Shown here: piece after piece, positions 54,800-64,000 of the stretch
How the letters are laid out: the number at the start of each line of letters is the position of its first letter
How positions within the stretch are numbered: the first letter of the stretch is position 1
DNA from: Wyeomyia smithii
Lineage: Eukaryota > Arthropoda > Insecta > Diptera > Culicidae
Assembly (NCBI RefSeq): GCF_029784165.1
Contig: NC_073696.1
Span: 2,294,001 to 2,358,000 of the forward strand
Reading direction: 5' to 3'
DNA: 64,000 bases
The notes under the pieces: generated by a model
The model's input: the letters and a program-made list of their open reading frames with translations, nothing else
Told to the model about the DNA's origin: nothing
Database searches by the model: none
Made by a program: the position numbers and the translations under genes

Positions 54800-55739
54800 G
54801 AAAAGGGCAAAGTTGACAATATGATGAGTACACCTAGGACGACAACAATGACGGCGGTAAAGAACAGTAGCAAGGCGGAAAAGCCTAGGACCGCTACCAG
54901 CGGAAAAAAGAGCGTTTCTCGGGTGTGTAAGTGTTGGTCCCTCCGCTTAGAAGGTTATGAGATTTTTTTTTGTATCTAATTAGTTCGTTTTATCTTGTTT
55001 GTTTTAAATGGGAAGTTTTTGTTCATGTAAATGTTACCCTCCCGACGCCCATGCCACCCATAGATTGACGTATGAACGCAGCCACCCACCCATAAGGTTG
55101 GTGTATCCTGCCACCAGGAGACGGGCAAAATGGAGCCACAATAGAGAGAAGATTAAACAGGATCTGGCGAAAGAGAGATCGTTATTTACTTGGCGTGGGC
55201 AATGACCGTTGGCGTAGGGCAATAACCTGTTGATCCGATCGAGAATCCAGTCTTGATCACTCTTAAAAAGTCGATAGATCGAAGCAGACCGTGAAAAAAG
55301 AAAGCAAGTTAAAAGTGAACACGAGTGAAATTTGTGGACAACAGGTAAGCCGGCTTGGCTTGCCCTACGCCGTTTAACCAAAGAGAGCCCTCGCCAGACA
55401 GCTGATGGAATGCATTTTGCTCTTCCCCAGAACCCCGAAGTTTGCATTTGAAAACCCGTAGTTTCGAGAAAAACGTCCGTTGGGAAAAACGTCCAGGATT
55501 GGGCCGGATTCAACCACACCGCAAGTTCAACGCTGCATTGTTCACCAGCGTGGACAGCAATGGTCGCGGTTGTGGGCGGCAAAGGTGGTGGAAATCGTGT
55601 TGCAGTATGGAGGCGAAAGGTGGTGGAAGCAGTTGCAAAAAGGGGCCCCGAAAGCGAAAAGTGAAGGTTAGATAGAATATAAGGAAATGGAAGGCAAGAT
55701 AGCAGGATTGTGATTATAAAAGTTGTAATAAGCCAAATA
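54800..55739 (+). other. GC-richer segment, possibly the 5' part (leader and gag start) of the following R1-like element
   Basis: From ATG 54821 the frame reads M-S-T-P-R-T-T-T-M-T-A-V-K-N, a basic start typical of gag N-termini. After a stop there is a G/R-rich stretch to about 55680 (K-K-G-P-R-K-R-K). A 182-codon frame on the opposite strand (55034-55582) has no recognised feature and is taken as a shadow. The connection to the R1 relic is inferred from position and composition. Confidence 0.35.
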
Positions 55740-58110
55740 CGTCTTTACAAAGACAAAGCATTCTAGCGAAAATAAGGATAAGCGTGCTGACCCTGAGGCT
55801 TTGTTCAAGGAGTCTCACCAACGCTCACGGTTGAGACTACTGGCAACTCACGGGTATCTTGCGGGTAGAAACAGTAAATAGTCAGATGAATACACTCCCA
55901 AGTGTTGAAGCTCTGCCTGTCCAACTTGAAGAGATACTCATACTCAAGTTCACGGACGAACATAGCAACATATCGAAAGACTTAATACAGAGTCTTCTGT
56001 TGCTACGTATCTGCATCAACGATGCAAGTGTGCAGTTCTTTGGAACCTTGGGGAGGGCCGAGGATGCGGCAAAGTGTGTGCAAGTAGCAGAGGGAGTGTA
56101 TAACAGCGCTACCGATTTCAAATGCGTGTAAACGGATGTGCTAACATTCGCAGACGTTTGCTCCGCAAAGAGGACGAGGCAGCCTTCAAGGGACATGGCT
56201 CCCGCAAGCACTAAGATACGGTTGATGGAACTAAGCCCAACTCGATCCACGAAAGATAAGGGTGGAGTTACGGGTAATGCGACAATCATGGGACAAGTGT
56301 AAAAGATGCCCCAGTATGCCGCGTAATTACAAGGCGAAGAGTAGGGGAGACTCGCTTTTTCTGAAGACTGATACGCTGAAGCCTTGAAGGCCATGAGAGG
56401 CGATGTCAGAAACTTTCATGCGGATGTTAGGAAAATACGTCGGTGATATGATCCTGGAGCTCCGCAAATAGGTAAAGGGAAGAGGTTCTCCTATAAAACG
56501 GTAGCCCAAAAGTAGCTTGACGAGGGTGTGCAAGTTCGGGCGCGCTGACTCTCCAACTTAGAAACGAAGGGAGCGACATTGTGCAAGCCTTCGACAAGCA
56601 GTGTGGAGTAGTTGTCACCACTGAGGCCATTCACCTTCGTAAGGACCCAGCAGGAATTCAGGTAGCCACCAAAAAGCATCCGCTAGAGGGAAAAGCAAAG
56701 CTTTGGCGAACTTGGATTCTGCAGCACGGGACTGATCACGAACTAGAGGGAAGATAACTGTCACACTAATAGCATCCACAAGTCGGTGCGCTATAGCGTA
56801 AACCACAACGCAAGGTGGCTAGCGACAGGCAGAACCAAGACTCCAACCATCAGCGACTGGAAGACATCGCACTTTGATGTCAATATGTATTTGGGTAAGC
56901 AATTTGATGAGAACATGAAGGTGGCCCCACTCGAGGGCTAATCAACTAATTGTAATACTACGCCTAGGATTAGGCAACCTAGAAACGGAAGGCGGTCGGT
57001 ATACTGGTGGACTGATGCGAAAGAAGACCATCACAGAGTGTGCCTTTATGCGAGGCGGAGATTGCAGCGTACCTATATGCAAAGAAAAGAGCATCGTACC
57101 TACCTCATTCGCATTTTCGCGCCGAGCCTGCTTTGATAGACTATGACCTAGTGCCATAGTGCGATGTCTATGGGATCGTAGTGGGTGATTGACACCGGCC
57201 GAAAAATCACTAGCGATCAGAACGCGGTTCATTGAGGGACTATTTCCACGTCACGAATCAAGTCCCTGGCCGCCGGTTGTCGAACCACCACATTATGCCG
57301 TGCAGAGATTGAGGAGGCGGTAAGGGCTGCGAATGAGAACCCCTTTGATATCGCAAACTCTGTGAAGGTGACCAAGACACCGGGACTAGACGGAATAGCG
57401 AGCCTGGCCATTAAAACGGCGATAAAGGCAACCCCAGGGTTGTTCTGGGTGATCATGCAGAAATGCCTCTTCCCGGATAACTAAAAATGACGGAGTCTGG
57501 TCTTGCTGCCGAAGGCCTAGAAATTACCAGGTGACTCATCAGCATATAGACCAATCTATCTGCTAGACATAGCGGGTAAGGCACCTGATAGGATTATTCT
57601 CATTAGACTTGTGAGAATCACGGAAGGTAGCGCCAGTTGAAACTCTATAGCTTTTGCGCTCTTGAGTCTTAGTGAACCAGCGTCGCTGTATTAGGTCCTG
57701 GAGAGCTACTTCCGAAATCGTATACTCGTTTACAACACAGACAAGGGTCACAAATGCATCCCATTCACCTCAGAAGTACCGCAAGGTTCCATTCTGGGCC
57801 CGTTGCTGCCGAATGCTATGCATGACGATGTGTTGGAACTAAAACCGAAGAGGTGATTGTTAGCTTTGCGGACGACAGACTCAAGTTGAAAACTTTCAAT
57901 GAAAATCATAGAAAACCCATGAAATTGCAGCTATCGCACCACAAGACGGTGGTCATTGTGGTCAACAACCGCAAATCGCAGCGGGAGGCGAAAATTAGTA
58001 CGGGTGAATGCACTATAGCCTCAAGGCGGGCTTTGAAATATATAGGTGTGATGCCAGCATGACTACATCTATACTCATGTATGGCGCATCAGTTTGGTCT
58101 AAACCTGTTA
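55740..58110 (+). pseudogene. R1-clade non-LTR retrotransposon relic (gag remnants plus reverse transcriptase), heavily broken
   Basis: Gag-like pieces occur at 55780-56400 (S-H-Q-R-S-R-L-R-L-L-A-T-H-G-Y near the start). Reverse transcriptase begins near 57290 with T-P-G-L-D-G-I-A-S-L-A-I, then L-V-L-L-P-K-A and S-A-Y-R-P-I-Y-L-L-D. R-N-R-I-L-V-Y-N-T-D follows, then S-E-V-P-Q-G-S-I-L-G-P (about 57770-57800), the catalytic F-A-D-D at about 57865-57876, and L-S-H-H-K-T-V-V-I-V-V-N-N-R-K-S (about 57930-57980). The H-H-K-T-E-V-V-V-V-N-N-R-K-type block is characteristic of R1 elements. More than five frame changes and stops are present. The endonuclease is essentially missing, and the sequence stops after V-W-R-I-S-like text near 58100 without a 3' tail. 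Confidence 0.75.
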
Positions 58111-58129
58111 CAGGTAAACTGGTAAATTA

Positions 58130-58346
58130 GACAGGTGATTTTTTTTATATACCTACCTCTATGAGAGCGGATTTTCAACTCTTCTGGAAATTAGGACGAA
58201 GACATATAACAAATTATACCAGCAGGACGATGTATGACTGACGAACACAGCCTCACAAAACTTGTATTTGATTTTTTTTTGGAGGGCCACGGAGCTCTTT
58301 GTACTTAGCAAAGGGGGCGCGAAGACAAAAAGGTTGGGAATCACTG
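58130..58346 (-). mobile_element. possible hAT-type element end
   Basis: The minus strand begins CAGTGATTCCCAACCTTTTT at 58346 and continues GTCTTCGCGCCCCCTTTGC and GAGCTCCGTGGCCCTCC. This is typical of non-autonomous hAT terminal sequences. The other end was not found; CAGGTGATTTTTTTT at 58132 is a weak candidate, and no 8-bp duplication could be verified. Confidence 0.35.
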
Positions 58347-59229
58347 CTTTAGTTGAAAAGATAGAAGATACACAAAATTCAAACAAATTCGTTTCACTAT
58401 TTCCGACCATAGGATGTAACTAAATTTAACTATTTCCGACCATAGGATGGAACTAATACAGTCGATTAGAGATTCTCATTTTCTAGAGAAGAGGTTCATG
58501 TGAAAAATAAGGATTGTTTCATAATTCACAATTTTCATAATTCGAAAAATCGTAAATTTTGAGAAAGAAAGATAATTTTTTGGGCCACCTCATTTTAGAA
58601 AGTGTCAAGCCAAGCAAAACAATATGGGTCTAGAAGTTATCAAACGGATGATCGAAGTTAAAAACAAATTTGGATAGAACTTTTTCTTGCATTAAATTGT
58701 ATATTTTCGATGAAATAATAAAAATAATTTCTTTCTGTCGTAAAAGTTACCTACCAAATTGGCTACATGTTGGCCGAGGCAATGAAGCATCAGTAGTTGA
58801 ATGAAAAAAAAAAAATTAAAAGGTATGTGATTGAGTGCACAAACGTAGGCTTGCCGTGGGACTATGGTGGATGTAAAGATTTAATTCTGCCATAGCCATA
58901 ATATATAACACACACCAAACGTACAAATACCATACAAAATAATCCATGATCATCTCACAAAAAACCACATACACCTGTCATGAACCACAGCATACAAATA
59001 CCAATACCCACATGAACTGCCCATAAATGCATAACAGTCCCATGTAATTTCTCATCACTTTTTGCTTAAACCTCAGAAACTTCTTCACATACCCGGTGCT
59101 CTCAAAAAATTGCAATGAATAGCTTTTTGTTGCTAAATTGTTTAGAAAAATATGAATTTTGGTCAGTCCCATGTTACAAACAAACGCAAAACAAGCTCAT
59201 TGCTGAAAATAACGCATAAAATTATGGTC
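58347..59229. other. AT-rich stretch without recognised features
   Basis: The phrase AACTATTTCCGACCATAGGATG is partly duplicated near 58395 and 58430. No frames or RNAs are supported. Confidence 0.35.
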
Positions 59230-59400
59230 ACCACACACACAGATACACACACGTTACTTACAAATACACACACACACGTTACTTACACATACACACACGT
59301 TACTTACACATACACACACACATTAGTTACACATACACACACGTTACTTACACATACACACACGCTATTCACGCACCGACACGCTACTCAGACACACAAG
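59230..59400. repeat. (CA)-rich minisatellite, ACACACACGTTACTTACACAT unit
   Basis: About seven copies of a ~21-24-bp unit (ACACACACGTTACTTACACA) follow each other. A 119-codon plus frame with repeated T-H-T-H residues crosses them and is low complexity, not a gene. Confidence 0.85.
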
Positions 59401-62400
59401 CTTGATATACGACACACTATACCTACACTATCGGCAGCACCCAAGGGTCCTCACCCCAGTGCCGTTCACGTCCAATTTCGTGCTGTATTCCAACAACGAT
59501 ATCTGAATTAGATTACCACTGGTGGGGTCCAACTCAGATCGAAGGGAAGCCGAACTGTTCGCTTTGACGGGCGACCAGGGAATGAGCTCCTCTCAACACG
59601 GAATGTCCTTTTATAGCGTCACTCAGTGTAGGGAACTTGGGTGATTGGGGGAAGAACCAGTTTGAGTGCTATTAGCATCTAAAATCTTCCATTCCGCCAA
59701 CCAAAAACGTTACATGTTCAATCCAGTTTTCACAGAATGTACCTTAGTATAGTGAAGAAAGACGTAGTCCCACGTCAAAAAATATGCATGCATAATTTAC
59801 CTATGACATATACAATTCTAGAGCTCAAATTTCCGTTCCACTACATTATTCTTCCAGAGGGGGATGGTGTAGTATGAATAAGTTCGATCAGTCATTAGCA
59901 CAACGTTAAATCCGACAAACAACAACAAACGGAATTCCCTACGGACCACACCTTCTGTATGGTCCTATAATTTACCTACCTACCAACTCAGCACATAGCG
60001 CGACCCATGCGCATAGCAATAATGTTTTTTTTATGATCGAAAAAAACCCATCGGCAATAAACAATGCAAAAGAATATGTGTTCTCCCTCGTCACCTCAGT
60101 TATAAAAATGTTTACCTAGGTTTATCTATAAAAGAAAATCTTAATTTCAATTAAGCAATGAATCATTTGGAACCCGACAAGAAGGTCGGCTACTCTAGTA
60201 AGTAAAGTGTTATCACTTGCAGCCCACACGGTTACTGCATGGTGAAAGAAATTCCCGGTCCAAATCTACCGTCAAGACTACCCCCACACATCTTCAATTC
60301 TCGGTAATGTTTTTCTTGTTTGGCAAATCATAAACACTGCGTACCTATTTTTCTTTTTATTTGTTGCCGCAGCATATTCTACTCTAATGCACACGCTAGC
60401 ACAAAAAATATGAGGTAATTTGTAAAAAAAATATCAGCGATCTTCACCAGAATGCTTTTATAGTCGGTGGAAATGTTGCACAGTTATCAACTATAATATG
60501 AACTATCACGTCGCTTAGGTCGGTCTCGAAGACGCAAACCCTAATTAAGTACGGTACAACACGAACACCGTACCCTCGGATATTCATTAGCAGCTTAACC
60601 TAATTGAGGAATCTCTATGCAGAATTGTGCTGCAGAGAAAAACGTGACAAACATTCCAATATTCTTCTGCTTCTAGCTGCATGCATTACAGCAACGTGTT
60701 GCTATTCCAGACATTCAATAACAAGCAGAGTATGCCACCCTGGGACAGGTCTTTATTAAATTCCCCGTTGTCCCAATTTGAGAATGTTTCCACTTTCAAA
60801 CGCTATGCTTCCTGCCTCTCCAATCCTCTCCCTATGGAAACCTCCTCTCAGTGATTTTCAGAGCACATTTTATATGTGAAGACCCGAAACGATTCGTCGG
60901 AACGTGTAACTCAAGACGGGGGTGTGTATGTGCTAAACAATTCACAAGCGAAAGTGAAAATTAAATTTCGTGTCTGGCAGCGTGACGGGTGCGAATCAAG
61001 TGGCCGCTTCGCTTCTACCATGTTCTACCATTTGTTGACGCACCGCGGGTGCTAAGCTGTGCGATTACTTAAGCTTGCTGCCCACAGTACTTTTTGTCAG
61101 AGTAAAAAATTACTTTTACTTTCCAAAATTCGAATTTGTTTTATTTCACTTGGAACACTCGGTAAGGTACTTGATGACTACTTAAAAAGTTACACAATAG
61201 TTGTACGCGTCTCAAAGTAACGTCAAGTACTTTCGCCAGCTTTCAACTTCCGGCGCAACGAAGTTTCAGATCCGTAGAAACGAAATGCTTGAATAGAAAA
61301 AAAATCTCGTTCCAACCAACGTCTGACTGCAACGTCAACGCCTGAAGGAAGAACTGCAGCACTACTAGACTGCTCTGTAAGCGGATTGCACGAGCATTTT
61401 TTTCCTTCCATGAAAATATGTACGATATTAAATTCGCTGTTGAAGCGGCACTATAGGAACTCTTATTTGGCTTCAAAACAATGTGGTAACCCAGTACCTG
61501 CACCGAGAGCCGCGGCCAACACCTGTTCCTCATTATGGAGCACAATCTACCCGTTTCCGGAGAATATTAAGATAGCATGAGAGCTGCATTTACGGGTGGC
61601 ACGGCACCAGACGGATGAAAATATTTACTGCACCGAGGATAGCTGGATTATGAAAGCTTAAATAAAACTGAACTAACCGCCGCGGTTGGTGGTAACGGGT
61701 TTTGCGGAAACCTCATTTCAAAGCAATCTCATCCACCAAAGTGAGGAAATCTTATTTCAACAGATGTAAAAGATGTCAATGGCCGTGATGATGGCGCTCA
61801 TGAATTGCTGGATATAAAAAAAATATAAAAAACTTTTATTGAATTTTTATTGTTGAAGGTGAAAGTAAAGCATTATGCGTCTCCACTTAGTTCGAACCAA
61901 TGGAGTTGCCTGGTTATTGTACACAATGATTTTTTTTTTTTATTTCTATTACCATGAGATTACTCGAAATTACTTTTTAGATTTTTTCAGATTTGTAATA
62001 ATGTAATAAAATGTTAATATTTGTTTCCTTAGATAGAATAAACGTCTATACTTCACATTTGTTATTCTACATACATGATGAGTAGATTATTTGATTAAAC
62101 TCTGGCTTCGGTCTGCTGCCAGCTCGGAACGTTGAAACGTAAACCGTTTACCGCATGATCCGTCAGGTGGAACAAAGCATGTCTGCTCTTCTATTCCATT
62201 CTCCGTTAAACCGTAACAATTCCCGTTGAGTTGTTCAACTATAAGTGTGTGGTCTGTCCGAATGAAAACAATTTGTTGTTCGAGTACTACTTCTGCGGAA
62301 AGGAGGTATATACAAGTGAACCCAGATCATTTGCACACCTGTTCATTAGACGAACAGAACAAAAGAAGTTCTTTCTAAGCCCTACCAAAAATTTCAGAAC

Positions 62401-62600
62401 CGTGTTAGTAGATCAACAAAAGGAATACTGTTTTTCAGTTTCATAGAATTGACAACAATCTCAAATCAATCAAACGTAATCGAATTTCACCCCTGGTTTT
62501 TTTCCAGTACACCTCAGCTGAGAGGGATAACAAATATCTTCAAATTGTTGGATTTTCATCACCTAATGACATTCGCAAGATATCGTCGCCGTTTCGCACC
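59401..62600. other. intergenic region downstream of the aldo-keto reductase gene
   Basis: There are short unsupported frames, a GTAGTCCCACGTC motif at about 59766 (also at 40944), and T-tracts near 61930. The 62231-62446 frame ends in a poly-hydrophilic run and lacks support. The 3' UTR of the aldo-keto reductase gene must lie immediately left of 62601; no clear poly-A signal was pinned. Confidence 0.35.
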
Positions 62601-63700
62601 TCATTTCCCTCCGCCGTCGTCAGTCTCCCCGGTGTCTTCCCGGAATGGATAATCCCGATGATGGCTGTAATATTTCAACGGTACCGCTCGCTTCCCGTTG
62701 TCGAATCGGTCCATCAGTGCCAGCTCCGCCGCCGTCAGCCGGAAGTCGAAAATGTCAATATTCTCGAGCGTTTCGGCACGATTCGATGGCTTCGGGATGG
62801 GGATCGTGCCAATGTCAATCTATACAGTGGGAATATTTACAACAAAGCGTACGGTAAATAATTGATGACTGTCTGGTGCTAATTTGGAGCGGCTTCTAGA
62901 TTAGAATCCGTGCCCGGGAGGGCAAATATTTACCAGATAGCGTAACACGATTTGTGCGTTGCTTTTGCCATACTTGGTCCCAAGGGCGGTCACGTTCGGA
63001 TCGGTGAGAATAGAGGCTGTCACTTGGCTGGAAGAATCGCTTCGATTGGCACGACCCATGGGACTGAAAGCGGTTACCGTAATGTTATGCTTCTGGCAAA
63101 ATTCGATCAGGGCTTTTTGTGTGAAACCGGGGTTGCATTCGACCTGATTGGTTGCGGGTTGAATGGATGAAACCGACAGAAGTCGTTCCAGTTGACTGCA
63201 ATTGAAATTTGAAACTCCTATGCTGCGTACTTTCCCCGTCCTCACCAGCTGCTCCATCGCCTTCCAGGTATCGCAAAAGTCCACTTCCGAGCACAAAACC
63301 TTTCCGGCACTGTCATAGGATATTAGGTTCTCTTGTTGGAAACCCCGAAACTGAAGCCCCATCGGCATATGCATCAGGTACAAATCAACGTAATCGAGGC
63401 TCAGATTCACCAGGGACCGATGGAAAGCCTGCTCGACGTGTTCCGGGCTGTGAAAGGAGTTCCAGAGCTGCAAATAAACACAACAATTGTACATGATTTC
63501 CCTTTTTCCCCACTTGATTCCGTTCGGCACACTTTTGTGGTTATGAACAGATCCTCCCGCCGGACGAATCCTTCCGCCAGTTTATCCCGTACGGCCCGGC
63601 CAATCTCCGCCTCATTGCCATACCGGTAGGCCGTATCGATGTGCCGATAGCCAATGTCGATTGCCTCTTTGATGGACTTGACACCTTCTTCGCCCTTTGT
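62601..63700 (-). CDS. aldo-keto reductase (NADPH-dependent carbonyl/aldehyde reductase), three exons, N-terminal exon outside window
   Basis: Three minus-strand exons join in frame: 63700-63533 (56 codons), 63467-62934 (178 codons) and 62819-62601 (72 codons plus TGA). Introns are 65 bp (GTGTGC...TTTGCAG) and 114 bp (GTAAAT...TGTATAG). The AKR catalytic tetrad is complete: Asp in G-Y-R-H-I-D-T-A, Tyr in Y-R-Y-G-N-E, Lys in F-I-T-T-K, His in Y-L-M-H-M-P. The cofactor side shows G-V-S-N-F-N, N-Q-V-E-C-N-P and the C-terminal I-P-I-P-K-P-S-N-R. Family members are cytosolic TIM-barrel enzymes of about 310-330 residues that reduce aldehydes and ketones with NADPH. Here about 306 residues are visible. 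About 20-30 N-terminal residues with the G-L-G-T-W-type strand are missing and must lie right of 64000. The acceptor at 63701 (AATCGGCAG|A) starts the first visible exon. The exact substrate is unknown. Confidence 0.92.
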
Positions 63701-64000
63701 CTGCCGATTATGCAACCGAGAATAGAGAGAGTGAAATAGAGAGAGTTGGGGTTAGTGCAAACGTTAGGCAATAGAAATTCGAAACCCACAATGGTAATAA
63801 CTTCAGACTCTCGCTCTCGCACTCGAACTGGTCAACCACACAAACCAGTCAACCGATACACTATTTCTTATTTTACTGGATTGGTTATTATTGACCAGTG
63901 CGGAGTGGTAAACTAATATATTATTTCCAGCTGTCTAGTGCAGAACGATTAACCAAACAAATTTGCGTTTGCGTATGCTATGGGTGTGCCAGAATAAGTA
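63701..64000 (-). other. intron upstream of the first visible aldo-keto reductase exon
   Basis: No N-terminal AKR coding sequence is visible up to the window edge. The stretch is AT-rich and carries CTCTCTCTATTTC repeats, which could form the pyrimidine tract of the acceptor. Confidence 0.55.

Noticed and set aside
55034..55582. 182-codon minus-strand ORF
   Set aside because: It overlaps the GC-rich leader-like region of the R1 relic. There is no domain, and the composition is explained by antisense of basic gag-like sequence.
59152..59511. 119-codon Thr/His-repeat ORF
   Set aside because: Low-complexity translation of a CA-rich minisatellite.
1..64000. Integrated RNA-virus sequences, often found in Aedes genomes
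   Set aside because: No frame with recognisable viral replicase, nucleocapsid or glycoprotein motifs was seen; all RT-like frames fit non-LTR or BEL/Pao elements.

Overview
This window looks like nuclear DNA from a culicine mosquito, most probably Aedes. It is AT-rich, its few gene exons are separated by very large introns or intergenic space, and almost everything else is transposon-derived. The clues are a Juan-type Jockey-clade retrotransposon, R1-, L1/Tx1- and BEL/Pao-type relics, tRNA-derived SINEs ending in CTTTGCTTTG, and many long-arm foldback MITEs with TA target sites. The species cannot be fixed from the sequence alone. Nothing prokaryotic or viral was recognised.

Layout: 1-1.8 kb holds the gag-like ORF1 of a minus-strand non-LTR element running off the left edge. 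6.2-10.6 kb holds one complete but mutated Juan-type element bounded by an 11-bp target-site duplication. 11.8-19.9 kb is a field of degenerate tandem repeats (units of about 150 and 110 bp), including two inverted copies of a composite element that both end in CTAGCTGA, plus SINEs. 21.1-21.9 kb has two phase-compatible exons of an unidentified host gene on the plus strand. A third likely plus-strand exon lies at 41.9 kb, so 20 kb of intron may separate them. 25.3-29.9 kb is a nearly full-length but broken L1/Tx1-like element, followed by fragments of two other non-LTR elements (29.9-31.6 kb). 33.3-35.7 kb is a higher-order tandem array with a 736-bp period. 36.9-38.6 kb is an internally deleted BEL/Pao relic. 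45-55 kb is packed with foldback elements and a repeat cluster that carries histone-like 3' stem-loops and TATA boxes but no histone reading frame. 55.7-58.1 kb is an R1-clade relic. 62.6-63.7 kb holds three exons of an aldo-keto reductase gene on the minus strand, whose N-terminal exon must lie beyond the right edge.

Only the aldo-keto reductase exons and the 21 kb exons look like constrained protein-coding host sequence. All retroelement ORFs carry frameshifts or stops, so this region is a graveyard rather than a source of active elements. The most interesting signals are (i) the repeat cluster at 46.6-49.4 kb with co-varying stem-loops, (ii) a 3.5-kb palindrome whose left arm is interrupted by a MITE while the right arm preserves the empty site, (iii) a foldback MITE with a tRNA T-arm-like core, and (iv) the two-subunit higher-order array.
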